Source of the DNA: SKVR01 sp037441525
Lineage (GTDB): Bacteria > Bacteroidota > Bacteroidia > Bacteroidales > UBA7960
Length of the DNA stretch: 64,000 nucleotides
Reading direction: 5' to 3'
Assembly: GCA_037441525.1 (NCBI GenBank)
Contig: JBBISA010000010.1
Location: 19,980-83,979 of the forward strand
The notes under the pieces were generated by a model, which ran no database searches, was not told the origin of the DNA, and was given only the letters and a program-made list of their open reading frames with translations. Positions within the stretch are counted from its first letter, which is position 1. Each line of letters starts with the position of its first letter. Shown one piece after another: positions 44,455-54,064 of the stretch. The position numbers and the translations under genes were made by a program.

Positions 44455-44804
44455 TTATTAAAATTTTAAATTAATGATGTTGTTAAAGAATATAAAAGTA
44501 AGCCATTCCAGTGAATTAGAAAACATCTGGATTTAATAATATTTACATATTTTATTGCAGTCTTGAAAATGAAAATGGGCAACTATTTAACATTATCCCA
44601 ATGCTTTAACTTAAACCGACTCTTCGATAATATGAAATTTACCTGGTCAAGGCATTTTCAAGCGAATTTTTTCAAACCAAACACCAGGCGTAATTCATTT
44701 TATTCTTTTGGTATAAAATTGTGGTTATTTTTGCCAGTCCTTAGAATTCAAAATAAACACATAAACACATAATAACTCAAGTCATCAAATTTGACGAAAC
44801 AATT
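44455..44804. other. Intergenic region between esterase and HTH gene
   Basis: A 350-bp gap. TATTTTTG (44726-44733) could be the -7 box for the HTH gene at 44805. The 69-codon plus-strand frame at 44563-44772 has no family features and is not called. Confidence 0.45.
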
Positions 44805-45161
44805 ATGAATACCGGCGATAGAATCAAGCATATCAGGGAAGATAAAAAAATCTCCCTTGTTCAATTGGCACAGAAAGCTTTTATTGACACTCCTCATCTT
44901 GAAAAAATTGAAAAGGGAGAAATAGCTCCTGCACCCGGAACGCTTATAAAACTATCACGAATACCTGGGGTAAGACTGGGCACATTTCTCGATGATGTAA
45001 CCGATAAAGGTCTGGTGATCGCCAAAGCCGGACAACCGGGGCCCACCCTTAATATTACTGCAACCGGCTCCGGAACCCGCGATAATCTCTCTTTTTTGTC
45101 GCTGGCCCGCGAAAAAAGCAACCGTCACAGGGAACTGGGTAGTTCACTAATTAAATCATAG
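44805..45161 (+). CDS. XRE-type HTH regulator, truncated (lacks cupin domain)
   Basis: 118 residues. The N-terminal HTH is RIKHIREDKKISLVQLAQKA (residues 7-26), then FIDTPHLEKIEKGEIAPAPG. The rest matches the linker of the common HTH-cupin regulators (RLGTFLDDVTDKGLVIAKAG, then NLSFLSLAREKSNRHREL), but the protein stops at SSLIKS where the cupin sensor domain would begin. Full members are about 180-190 residues, so this one has lost its ligand-binding half. It is either a decayed regulator or a constitutive DNA-binding form. The DUF1080 gene follows after 37 bases. Confidence 0.8.
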   Translation: MNTGDRIKHIREDKKISLVQLAQKAFIDTPHLEKIEKGEIAPAPGTLIKLSRIPGVRLGTFLDDVTDKGLVIAKAGQPGPTLNITATGSGTRDNLSFLSLAREKSNRHRELGSSLIKS

Positions 45162-45198
45162 TTATCTCTAATATTTATACTTCAAAACCAGAACCAAC

Positions 45199-45978
45199 AT
45201 GAAAAAGATCAACACCAAAACCGGAATCTTCCGATCCTTAATCAATAAGGGATTGGTAATTATTTTTGCCACCGTAATGATGGCATCCTGCCAAACTGCG
45301 CCCCAAAAAGAAGAATGGGTATCACTCTTCAACGGAAAGGACCTGGAAGGATGGGATATAAAAATAAGGGGATTTGAGATGACCGATAATTACAAAAATA
45401 CTTTCAGGGTTGAGGATGGAATTCTTAAGGTAAGTTATGATGAGTATGAGAACTTTAACAATGAATTCGGGCACATCTATTACAACAAACCCTTTTCAAG
45501 TTATAAGTTGCGGGTTGAATACCGTTTTGTGGGCGAACAGGTACCTGGTGGTCAGGGATGGGCCTGGCGCAACAATGGCATTATGTTTCATTCACAGCCT
45601 GCCTGGGAAATCGGGCTTGATCAGGATTTCCCCATTTCGCTTGAAGCACAGATGCTGGGCGGCGATGGCGTTAACGAAAGACCTAACGGAAGTATTTGCA
45701 CTCCAGGTACCACTGTCGAAATAAACGGAGTAAGAACCTGGGACCACTGCATCAGCTCAAACTCAAAGACCTTCCACGGCGATGACTGGGTAACTTTCGA
45801 ACTGGTTGTGTACCGCGATTCCATTGCCCATCATATTATTAATGGCGATACCGTAATGACCTACACCCGTTTTCAGCTCGAAAGCGATGGCAGCCCCCTC
45901 ACCAAAGGCCACATTGCCCTTCAGGCTGAAAGCCATCCCACACAATTCCGCAAAATTGAGATTATGGAATTAAATTAA
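45199..45978 (+). CDS. DUF1080 (3-keto-disaccharide hydrolase-like) lipoprotein
   Basis: 259 residues. Lipoprotein signal, Cys in VMMASC (about 31). The DUF1080 concanavalin-like fold opens with EEWVSLFNGKDLEGWDIK; later blocks are NEFGHIYYNKPFSSYKLRVE, NNGIMFHSQPAWEIGL, SLEAQMLGGDGVNERPNGSI and GHIALQAESHPTQFRKIEI. Some family members hydrolyse 3-keto-glucosides; others only bind sugars. Probably a periplasmic or surface carbohydrate-active protein. It precedes a strong terminator. Confidence 0.92.
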   Translation: MKKINTKTGIFRSLINKGLVIIFATVMMASCQTAPQKEEWVSLFNGKDLEGWDIKIRGFEMTDNYKNTFRVEDGILKVSYDEYENFNNEFGHIYYNKPFSSYKLRVEYRFVGEQVPGGQGWAWRNNGIMFHSQPAWEIGLDQDFPISLEAQMLGGDGVNERPNGSICTPGTTVEINGVRTWDHCISSNSKTFHGDDWVTFELVVYRDSIAHHIINGDTVMTYTRFQLESDGSPLTKGHIALQAESHPTQFRKIEIMELN

Positions 45979-45996
45979 ACATCACGGATATCTGAC

Positions 45997-46030
45997 AAAA
46001 GCCTGCAAAAAACACTTATTTGCAGGCTTT
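45997..46030 (+). terminator. Intrinsic terminator after the DUF1080 gene
   Basis: AAAAGCCTGCAAA paired with TTTGCAGGCTTTT (13 bp) around a 9-nt loop, with A/T flanks on both sides. It could act in both directions. Confidence 0.85.
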
Positions 46031-46233
46031 TATATTTTAACTATCACAACTATTGATTGGTCAATTTAGCCCCATAGAAGGTTCCAGAAAGATAAACCAG
46101 ATTGAAACAAAATCATTTATATGTTAAACAGTTAAAAAATATCTATCCTGTTTAAATTTTTCTACCTTTGATGTACAATCGTTTACTTTGATTAAATATT
46201 CCACTGCTCTAAAAAAAGCAGTAAATTGGGTTA

Positions 46234-46575
46234 ATGTTAAGAATTCTCATAATCATATTATCTCCTTTTGTTTTTGCACCCTGCAAACACTTCCCCTTCC
46301 AGGAAGAAATCCCTTACACCAACGAAAACATAACTATCAGGTCAACGAATACCCTGGTTAACTATCCGCTTGCCCCCGCACAGGTTATTGATGGAATAGC
46401 AGATGATGATGCCTAGGCCTATACCATCAAGTGCCATTCTAACCAGGTTTGGATACCCTGTAGTGCTGAAAATAAACCTAAAGTTTTATATAGCATACAT
46501 AAAGCTGAACAGCCCGGAAAAGAAATTAAATACAGGAGCAATAATTACAAATCGTCCCACTTAATTATTTTATAA
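46234..46575 (+). pseudogene. Decayed carbohydrate-binding (CBM9-like) lipoprotein gene
   Basis: A 60-codon frame with a signal (LRILIIILSPFVFAPC) runs into a CBM9-like start, APAQVIDGIADDDA, and then a TAG stop at 46414-46416. The same frame continues for 52 more codons (AYTIKCHSNQVWIPCSAENK...) to TAA at 46575. The usual motif is IDG..DD.AW, so TAG is probably a mutated TGG (Trp). The whole is also far shorter than normal family members, so the gene is likely dead. A naturally short protein ending at 46416 is less likely. Confidence 0.6.
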
Positions 46576-46591
46576 CTTAAAAAAATCTGTT

Positions 46592-48625
46592 GTGAAAAAC
46601 TTTTATCAAGCATTGGTTTCCGGAACATTCAGGCTCAGGCAATACCTGCTCGACCATGTTCCTTACAAGATCATTTTTGTTGTAACCGGCCTGTTGGCCA
46701 CCATCTGGTTCTTACTACGAGTAATTCCAAAACCTTCAAGAGCAACTTACCCTTGCATGCAGGCTGCAGCCCCCATCATGTCGGGGCTTGTGGTTTACCT
46801 GCTTACATTTACAGGATCGTTTTTTGCATTCAGGAAAGCCAACAGCCTTATGCAAAACCGTAACTATTTAAAAGCCACGCTCCTCATTAGCATTGGTGTA
46901 ATTTCAGCTACTGTTTTTTTTGTTATTTCCAACTATAAAACCAAATCTCTGGCATTATCAACTCAGATAAGCGCCCTGGCTACTATAACGGCTGAGCCAC
47001 CCGATGGTGCCAACAACCCCATGGGAGAAGGGATGGGCATTTTTCCGGGCAGAGTAGTTTGGGCATGGGACTCCAAAGCTACCAATGCAGCCTGCAATAA
47101 CACTCCGGGTAACGCCTTCTGGGATTTAAAAAACAACAACACTCTGATCATTAAAGAAATGGTTGACCAGTCAGTCATTGCCTTAACAGGTGCCGCCAAC
47201 ATTTCATCGGCATGGGATTCAATTTTTTATAACCACAACCGTAACAAACACAATCAGGCAAGAGGTTACCAGAACAATGAAAAGATTTATATTAAGGTAA
47301 ACCAGGGTACAGCGCAATGGGCTTTAACCACACAGGATAAAAACGCTGGATATGCCTGGCCCAACCCCTGGCCATCAAACCGAATGGTAACGAATAATTT
47401 TGCCGCAACAGAAACCGGACCTTATGTTGTTTTGAATATACTGCGCCATTTGGTAAATGTGGTTGGTGTGCCCCAGCAAAATATTGCCATTGGAGACCCA
47501 ATGTCGCACACTTTTAAACACAATTTCGATGTTTGGTTTGCTGAGTTCCCCAATGTAAAATACACCGATAAGTTTTCAGCAAATCATAACAGAACAATGA
47601 TATCTGCGTCCACAAAATCATCGATGAGGTATTCTGATGATGGAAGAATAATGACTATTGCTGTTACTGAAAAATATTTCCCCATAATGGAAGAAGCCGA
47701 TTACCTTATAAATGTAGCATGTTTAAAGCCCCACCTTCGGGCAGGAATTACATTAACCGCCAAAAACCATTTCGGGTCAATCTCCCGTTCAGGAGCCGCC
47801 CATCTTCACCCCTCGCTCATTTTCCCCGATGAGGCAGGGAGACCAGCCGTAAATCAGGGATATAAAAAATACAGGGTAGCGGTTGATATAATGAGGCATA
47901 AGTTTTTGGGTCAAAACACCCTGCTTTATGTTGTTGAAGGTCTTTTCGGCGGAGGGCCAAGCGAAATTGGCCCACCCGTAAAATGGAAAATGCAACCCTT
48001 TAATAATAACTGGTGTAACTCGATTTTCATGTCGCTCGACCAGGTTGCACTTGAATCGGTATGTTTCGATTTTTTGCGTGCTGAATTTAATGGAATAAAT
48101 CAACCCCAGGACTGGCCAAACGCGCTGGGTGTTGATGATTATTTGCACCAGGCTGCCGACTCAGTAAACTGGCCCAAAGGTATTATTTATAATCCCGATG
48201 GCAGGGGGCCCTTTAAAAGCATTGGTGTGCACGAGCACTGGAACAACAAAAACGATATGCTATATTCAAGAAATCTGGGCACCGGAAATGGCATTGAGTT
48301 AATTAAGGTTGGTCAGCTTACTTCTTCAAGAACAGACCTTCTGGCCTCAAAAGTAGACTTTGAAGCCTACCCAAATCCCTTCTCAGATCAATTTACATGC
48401 TCCTTTACCCTTCAATACAAAGGTTTAGTAGATATTAAACTATTTGATTTGCAGGGAAGAGTTGTTGCCAACCTGACACAAACAAACTTTGAACCCGGCT
48501 GGCACGAAATAACCTGGTCGGCTGCCAGAGAGGTTATCAAATCAGGAGTTTATCTTCTCACGATGAAAGTATCAGATGGGATACAGAGTGAAACAAAATC
48601 CATACGGATGCAACATTTAAACTAA
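46592..48625 (+). CDS. DUF362 protein with N-terminal membrane segments and a T9SS-like C-terminal domain
   Basis: 677 residues from GTG 46592. Three hydrophobic segments (about 24-45, 59-80, 88-111). The DUF362 part begins near residue 150 (MGEGMGIFPGRVVWAWDSKA) and contains LINVACLKPHLRAGITLTAK and GHT-like residues. The last ~80 residues form a T9SS type sorting domain (FEAYPNPFSDQFTCSF ... IKSGVYLLTMKV). DUF362 is a poorly understood family with iron-sulfur relatives; no Cys cluster is obvious here. The combination of several membrane spans with a T9SS tail is unusual. Followed after 10 bases by the propeller gene. Function unknown. Confidence 0.85.
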   Translation: MKNFYQALVSGTFRLRQYLLDHVPYKIIFVVTGLLATIWFLLRVIPKPSRATYPCMQAAAPIMSGLVVYLLTFTGSFFAFRKANSLMQNRNYLKATLLISIGVISATVFFVISNYKTKSLALSTQISALATITAEPPDGANNPMGEGMGIFPGRVVWAWDSKATNAACNNTPGNAFWDLKNNNTLIIKEMVDQSVIALTGAANISSAWDSIFYNHNRNKHNQARGYQNNEKIYIKVNQGTAQWALTTQDKNAGYAWPNPWPSNRMVTNNFAATETGPYVVLNILRHLVNVVGVPQQNIAIGDPMSHTFKHNFDVWFAEFPNVKYTDKFSANHNRTMISASTKSSMRYSDDGRIMTIAVTEKYFPIMEEADYLINVACLKPHLRAGITLTAKNHFGSISRSGAAHLHPSLIFPDEAGRPAVNQGYKKYRVAVDIMRHKFLGQNTLLYVVEGLFGGGPSEIGPPVKWKMQPFNNNWCNSIFMSLDQVALESVCFDFLRAEFNGINQPQDWPNALGVDDYLHQAADSVNWPKGIIYNPDGRGPFKSIGVHEHWNNKNDMLYSRNLGTGNGIELIKVGQLTSSRTDLLASKVDFEAYPNPFSDQFTCSFTLQYKGLVDIKLFDLQGRVVANLTQTNFEPGWHEITWSAAREVIKSGVYLLTMKVSDGIQSETKSIRMQHLN

Positions 48626-48635
48626 AAGCTACGAA

Positions 48636-49685
48636 ATGAAAAAAATTAAGATTTTGTTTTTTGCGTTATTGATTTTCGTTGCTTGCAATGACAAGAACGG
48701 AAACGGAGATGAACACCCGGCAGGATTGCCAGGCAACTTTGTAAAGGACATTTACATTGCAGATGATGGCATAAAGTACTTTGCTACCGATAAAGGGATA
48801 GGGAGTTTTGACGGAGTTTTATGGAAAGTATTTCATAAAAACCCGAAAATACCTACAAAAGGAATCCTTGCCTTAGACTTTGAACCGGCTACCGGCGGAC
48901 CTCGGTTGTGGCTGGGTTCAAGTACCGGAGTTGTATCAGCAAAATTACCGATAGATAACAATTCATCTGCTACCCTATACAATAAAGCCCTTATGGCTAC
49001 CATGTTTCCTGGCCAGATTGGCTTGCTGGGCGACACCATTTTTTCATTAAAGGTTGATGACAAGAACATAAGATGGTTTGGCACTGAGGGCGGACTGTCG
49101 GCATTTAGAGGCAACAAGTGGCCAACCATTGACTTCGCTGCGGGCGAATATCATGCAAATTTCTTCAAGCATAACAGGATAACATCCTTCGATTATCGCA
49201 ACGACACAGTTTATATTGGCACCATGGGAGGTGGAATTGCCAGAATGGTAACATCATCTCCCGATGCCATTTCAGGTGCATCTCCCTATGAAACTCCCTG
49301 GAGTATGATCCCAACGCAAAATATAACTGCAGTGTTTATCGACGGGAATACTCAATGGTATGGGTCTGATAACGGTCTGGGGAAACATGTAGGTACAGAG
49401 GCCAAAGGAAACTGGGATTTATTCTATACCGACGATGGTTTGGTAAACAATTACATTCAGGCCATTAACAAGGATAAAAACGGAAACCTTTGGATTGGTA
49501 CACGAGGCGGAGTTTCCAAAATGACGGGTGGAACCTTCAGCAACTATACAACAGTGCAGGGCCTTGTAAGCAATAATGTTCTGTGTATTGCGATTGATAA
49601 GGACGGAACAATCTGGTTTGGAACCGACAAAGGTGTTTCACATTTTAATGGAACAACCTTTACCAATTTCCAGGCAGTCAATTAA
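48636..49685 (+). CDS. Two-component-regulator-type beta-propeller lipoprotein
   Basis: 349 residues. Lipoprotein signal (LLIFVAC, Cys about 15). Repeats of the regulator-propeller type: IYIADDGIKYFATDKGIGSF, DDKNIRWFGTEGGLSAFRGN, KDKNGNLWIGTRGGVSKM and IDKDGTIWFGTDKGVSHF. In hybrid two-component sensors such propellers bind ligand outside the membrane; here there is no kinase, only the propeller on a lipid anchor. It is cotranscribed with the DUF362 gene (10-base gap) and is followed by a strong terminator. Confidence 0.88.
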   Translation: MKKIKILFFALLIFVACNDKNGNGDEHPAGLPGNFVKDIYIADDGIKYFATDKGIGSFDGVLWKVFHKNPKIPTKGILALDFEPATGGPRLWLGSSTGVVSAKLPIDNNSSATLYNKALMATMFPGQIGLLGDTIFSLKVDDKNIRWFGTEGGLSAFRGNKWPTIDFAAGEYHANFFKHNRITSFDYRNDTVYIGTMGGGIARMVTSSPDAISGASPYETPWSMIPTQNITAVFIDGNTQWYGSDNGLGKHVGTEAKGNWDLFYTDDGLVNNYIQAINKDKNGNLWIGTRGGVSKMTGGTFSNYTTVQGLVSNNVLCIAIDKDGTIWFGTDKGVSHFNGTTFTNFQAVN

Positions 49686-49745
49686 AATATTTGATCCAAG
49701 AACTGAAAAGACTCCGGATACAAAGGCCGGATAAGTTAAATAAAG

Positions 49746-49783
49746 GCCGCCATCAAAACAACTCCCAAAGTTTTGATGGCGGC
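49746..49783 (+). terminator. Strong intrinsic terminator after the propeller gene
   Basis: A perfect 14-bp stem GCCGCCATCAAAAC / GTTTTGATGGCGGC with a 10-nt loop, then CTCTG and TTTTTTT. Confidence 0.92.
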
Positions 49784-49947
49784 TCTGTTTTTTTAAAGAA
49801 ATTATAAGCCATAATCATGGTATCGGAGGAACTCTGTTATCAAAATCAAAACATAATAAAATTTTATCTTACTTTTTTCATAAATTAGCATTTTGTTCGG
49901 GCTACTTAATAGTATTTTGCCATATTTCCACCTTAAAAAGCACAACC

Positions 49948-52458
49948 ATGAGCCAAAAAGCCCTTTTACTGCTTTGCGCTTTAATGCCCCTGGCAGTATT
50001 CTCCCAAACATTTTCATCTGTTGATCCTGTCTCGGCTGCCGGGGTGGTAAGAGTTTCTGAGTTTACCCTGGCCCCACGCACTTTGCACCCGGTTGCTACT
50101 ATGGCCCGGAGCCGTGGCGAGCAACCTTCTGCCTTCTCAGGTGTTACCTACACCCTGCAACCCAATGTTAGCAGACTCAGCACGTCACAGGTAAGTTCAA
50201 TAGGGACTCGTATGCCCCAGGATGGGTTGCTCGATATATCAGGACGACCACCTTTCAGGCCAAGTGCCGACTCCATCTATTTCGATCCGCAAAGCGACCT
50301 GGTTTTTCAACCCCTCCCTCTGGATGACAACCAAATGGTTGTTGTACGCCCCGGATTATCGCAGGTTTTTCAGGATATTCGCTTCCCGAGACAGGTTGTG
50401 CCAGTAAGACTTGCCAATACTTCCTTTACTGCAACCGATGCATCAGGCAGGCAGGTTGGAATATCGGCATCGGGAGCAGGGGAAAGTTATGCAGTGAATC
50501 TGAAATTCGACAATACCCGGTTTGAGCTAAAGGCCAACAATAAAGATTCTCTCATAATGATACTTACCGGCGAAATCGTAATTACCAACCCCCGGATAGA
50601 TGGTCAGTACTCAAAAAACGATGGTTACGCTATGATTTTCAAGGCATCGGAGCAAATCAACCTGAAAGTGGAAACCAAAATGAGTTTTGGCCGCGAATCA
50701 GAAATTCCGCTTTGGGGAACCGAAATAGAAGCAGGAAACATTGGCAAATGCAAACTCCTGCTTTCAATGGTATTAGATGTAAACGGGCAGATAAACCTGA
50801 ATGTACACATTGACCAGGGAATTGACCTTGCACTGGGTGCTACAGGTGGAACTTATTGGTATGTGCCATCGTCGCTTAACAAAGTTGCCAATATACAGCA
50901 CTATTGCAATATAGCTTATGAAGTAAAAACGCAGATGACGGCGTTTGCAGGAATAAAGGCCGCTACCAAAATCTCCATTAAAGGCTACAATGTGCTCGAT
51001 ATGTATGTGAAAGCAGGCATGGAGGGGATGGTAGAAACTACTGGGAATGAACTTCTTGCCGATATTGGTTACAGGGTTAAGTCGGCCGGGAAGATAGTTT
51101 CCAAAAAGTTTACACTGGTAGACCATTACACAAGTTTGTGGAAATATCAAATTGCCAATACCGCAGGTTTTAAAATGGTGGTGCATGAGGCATGTGCCTA
51201 TGGCGATTTTGTGGCCGGCCAGATACAGGATATTAATAACAGACCTTACACAGGCCCCCTCGAGATAAGAATAAAGCATCGCGATGGCATCACTGCTGCC
51301 TTTATTGCAAATACCAATGCAGAAGGGGTTTTCCTGCAATCTGGAATACCGCTTAAAAATGGCGATAAGGTGAGCATAAAAGTACCTGGTTCGCCTTCGT
51401 GGAGTTCGGAGGTGGCTGCGACCATTCCCTTTAAGGAAATAAGTTTGCTTTCAGCTGATTATTTCTCCGAAAGAGCCATACTTATGGTTGCAGCATCAAA
51501 AAGCGAACGGGCAAAACTGGCTGGTTCGGCTTCTGCCCAGCGTGTCATACCAGCGCAGGTGGCAGGGATGGCCCCAGGCCGTGACAGAGCTCCGGCCGTT
51601 GCAATAGCATCCTCGGGCAACATCATTGACCGGATTAATCAGTTTCGGCAAAACCTGGTGGTTTACAGCGGCCCGGTTACGTTTTGGGTAAGAGAGAGTG
51701 AAAATCAGCGTCCACGCCGGGAAGACGCACTGCAAGCCACCATCACCCAAAACCCCATGGGTATGGCCCGCATTGACGGGCTCAATTTTAAGCCGGGGCA
51801 ATGGGTGCAGGCAAGGATAGAAACTGAGGGATTTACTATCACTTCAGCATGGGTACCTTCCGAAGGGCTGATGATTTCTCCCATTGAGCAAATGAGTCTG
51901 ACCACTACAACCAGTTTGCCAACAAAAACCGAACGTTATACATCAACTGGCAGTTTTATTCTGGTAAGTTCACTTGAGGGAACAAAATCACCATCAGGAC
52001 AGATAACCCTGATAAAAGGCTTTGATTCTCCCCATAGTCCTTTAGCAAATCCCGTAGCGGTAAATCACTTCCCCGATGCACGACAGGCTGCCCTATGGTT
52101 TAACAAGACCATTACCCTTGAGCCATTGGCACAACATCCCGGAGCGGCCCTGGCAAACACCGGACCCTGGGAATCTTCGGTGGGTTATCGTAACCCTGAT
52201 TTTGTTCTTCCATCCAAAAACGGAAGGCATCCTTTCGAAAAAGTATCCTTTACTTTTAAGGGAAAAGAACTAGGATACAGCTACTTTATCAGCCAGTGCC
52301 AATCGTGCTCATCTCCGGCAGGTGTAATAGAAAACATTGGAAACAATCCCGCCATGCGCGACAATCTTATTAATAATCCTGGAGTACTTGCCCCCACCCA
52401 GACTCCTTCGGTAAGGCCTCAAAACATTCGCAACCCGGCACCAGGACAACCCAGATAA
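49948..52458 (+). CDS. Large secreted protein of unknown function
   Basis: 836 residues with a clean signal peptide (MSQKALLLLCALMPLAVFSQ). The mature protein is beta-rich. Residues about 60-110 are Ser/Thr/Pro-rich, the centre contains a repeated-strand region (ETKMSFGRESEIPLWGTEIE), and around residues 425-460 a carboxypeptidase-regulatory-like module may be present (VAGQIQDINNRPYTGPLEIR). The C-terminal 60 residues are Pro/Asn-rich (NPGVLAPTQTPSVRP), with no T9SS tail or lipid anchor. I recognise no family. It is followed after 39 bases by the arabinofuranosidase gene, so a role in glycan handling is possible. Confidence 0.75.
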   Translation: MSQKALLLLCALMPLAVFSQTFSSVDPVSAAGVVRVSEFTLAPRTLHPVATMARSRGEQPSAFSGVTYTLQPNVSRLSTSQVSSIGTRMPQDGLLDISGRPPFRPSADSIYFDPQSDLVFQPLPLDDNQMVVVRPGLSQVFQDIRFPRQVVPVRLANTSFTATDASGRQVGISASGAGESYAVNLKFDNTRFELKANNKDSLIMILTGEIVITNPRIDGQYSKNDGYAMIFKASEQINLKVETKMSFGRESEIPLWGTEIEAGNIGKCKLLLSMVLDVNGQINLNVHIDQGIDLALGATGGTYWYVPSSLNKVANIQHYCNIAYEVKTQMTAFAGIKAATKISIKGYNVLDMYVKAGMEGMVETTGNELLADIGYRVKSAGKIVSKKFTLVDHYTSLWKYQIANTAGFKMVVHEACAYGDFVAGQIQDINNRPYTGPLEIRIKHRDGITAAFIANTNAEGVFLQSGIPLKNGDKVSIKVPGSPSWSSEVAATIPFKEISLLSADYFSERAILMVAASKSERAKLAGSASAQRVIPAQVAGMAPGRDRAPAVAIASSGNIIDRINQFRQNLVVYSGPVTFWVRESENQRPRREDALQATITQNPMGMARIDGLNFKPGQWVQARIETEGFTITSAWVPSEGLMISPIEQMSLTTTTSLPTKTERYTSTGSFILVSSLEGTKSPSGQITLIKGFDSPHSPLANPVAVNHFPDARQAALWFNKTITLEPLAQHPGAALANTGPWESSVGYRNPDFVLPSKNGRHPFEKVSFTFKGKELGYSYFISQCQSCSSPAGVIENIGNNPAMRDNLINNPGVLAPTQTPSVRPQNIRNPAPGQPR

Positions 52459-52497
52459 TCATTAGTTTTTTTATTAATCTACTTAACACCAGTTCAC

Positions 52498-54057
52498 ATG
52501 AAGAAAATTTACATTATCAGCAGTATTGTTTTGCTCATTGTATGGGCGTGCTCAACCCCCAAAAGTCAGCAGGAAATCACCAATACCATGAAACTCGATT
52601 TTTCCAATGCTAAAGAAGTGATCCACAAGGACGTTTACGGTCATTTTGCCGAACATCTGGGGCGCTGCATCTACGATGGTATCTGGGTAGGTCCCAATTC
52701 AAAAACACCTAATTACAAGGGCTACCGGCTCGATGTGCTCAATGCCCTGAAAGAACTCAAGGTACCAGTATTGCGCTGGCCAGGCGGTTGTTTTGCCGAT
52801 ACATACGATTGGCGTGATGGCATTGGCCCCCGCGATAAGCGCCCTACCTTACAAAATACTTTCTGGGGTGGAGTAATCGAAGATAATAGCTTTGGCACCC
52901 ATGAGTTCCTCGATTTGTGTGAGATTCTTGGAGCCGATGCTTATGTAGCTATAAATATAGGGAGCGGCACTATTCGCGACATGATGGAATGGCTGGAATA
53001 TATGACCAGCGAAAAGGACCTTCCCATGGTTAACCTTCGCCGTGCCAACGGACGCGAGAAACCCTGGAATGTTAAATTCATTGGTATTGGCAACGAAAGC
53101 TGGGGATGTGGTGGTGAGATGACTCCCGAATTTTACGCCGACCTTTACCGCCAGTATTCGATTTTTGCACGCCAGTATGGTGGTGGCACAATGGTAAGGG
53201 TAGGTTGTGGCGCTTACAGCGAATACACAAAATGGACCGATGTGGTAATGGAAAAGTCCGGTCGATTTATGGAAGCCATTTCGCTGCACCATTATACTCT
53301 TCCCACGGGCAACTGGGATGTTAAGTCGGCAGCTACCGGTTTTGGTGAGGACCTATACTTCAGCGCCCTGCGCAACGCCCGCAAGATGGATGATCATCTG
53401 AAAAATCATATTGCCATTATGGATAAGCATGATGCAGAAGAAAGAGTTAAACTGTATGTAGATGAATGGGGGATATGGACAGATCCTGAACCAGGCACAA
53501 ACGGAGGTTTCCTGCATCAGCAAAACTCGATGCGCGATGCACTTATTGCTTCATTAACCTTCGATATTTTTCACAAATACCCCCGCCGAGTTGAAATGGC
53601 AAATATTGCACAAATGGTAAATGTGTTGCAGGCCATGATTCTTACAGAAGGGAATCGCATGATATTGACTCCAACTTACCATGTGTTTAATATGTATAAG
53701 GTACATCAGGGGGCAACAATGATTCCGGTTTCTATCCAGACAGAAAACTATACCTTCGATGCAGAATCAATGCCTGCCATTACGGGCACAGCAACAATAA
53801 AAGAAGGAAAGGTAAATATCGGGGTAAGCAATCTTCATGCTGAAAAAACTATGACACTTGATGTTGATATTTCAGGCGGAAACCTTTCTGCAGTAAAAAA
53901 AGCGATCATACTTACTGCACCATCCTACAACTCTCATAATACCTATGATAATCCCAATGTAGTAGTGCCCGCTGAATTTAGCCAATGGCAGTTAAACGGC
54001 GACAAGTTGGTTCTTACGCTGCCACCTTACTCATTGGTAGTAATTGAAATGGAATAA
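52498..54057 (+). CDS. GH51 alpha-L-arabinofuranosidase (lipoprotein)
   Basis: 519 residues. Lipoprotein signal (LLIVWAC, Cys about 18) and a GH51 catalytic domain: MKLDFSNAKEVIHKDVYGHF at the start, LRWPGGCFADTYDWRDGIGP, acid/base Glu in FIGIGNESWGCGGEM (about 199) and nucleophile Glu in KLYVDEWGIWTDPE (about 323). A C-terminal beta-sandwich domain follows (from about 420). It releases arabinofuranose from arabinan or arabinoxylan. The lipid anchor places it in the periplasm or on the surface. It is convergent with a sugar/H+ symporter gene and shares a terminator with it; together they suggest arabinose scavenging. Confidence 0.95.
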   Translation: MKKIYIISSIVLLIVWACSTPKSQQEITNTMKLDFSNAKEVIHKDVYGHFAEHLGRCIYDGIWVGPNSKTPNYKGYRLDVLNALKELKVPVLRWPGGCFADTYDWRDGIGPRDKRPTLQNTFWGGVIEDNSFGTHEFLDLCEILGADAYVAINIGSGTIRDMMEWLEYMTSEKDLPMVNLRRANGREKPWNVKFIGIGNESWGCGGEMTPEFYADLYRQYSIFARQYGGGTMVRVGCGAYSEYTKWTDVVMEKSGRFMEAISLHHYTLPTGNWDVKSAATGFGEDLYFSALRNARKMDDHLKNHIAIMDKHDAEERVKLYVDEWGIWTDPEPGTNGGFLHQQNSMRDALIASLTFDIFHKYPRRVEMANIAQMVNVLQAMILTEGNRMILTPTYHVFNMYKVHQGATMIPVSIQTENYTFDAESMPAITGTATIKEGKVNIGVSNLHAEKTMTLDVDISGGNLSAVKKAIILTAPSYNSHNTYDNPNVVVPAEFSQWQLNGDKLVLTLPPYSLVVIEME

Positions 54058-54064
54058 AAAACAG

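Noticed and set aside
44563..44772. 69-codon plus-strand frame between esterase and HTH genes
   Set aside because: Contains the HTH gene's probable promoter and lacks any recognisable feature.
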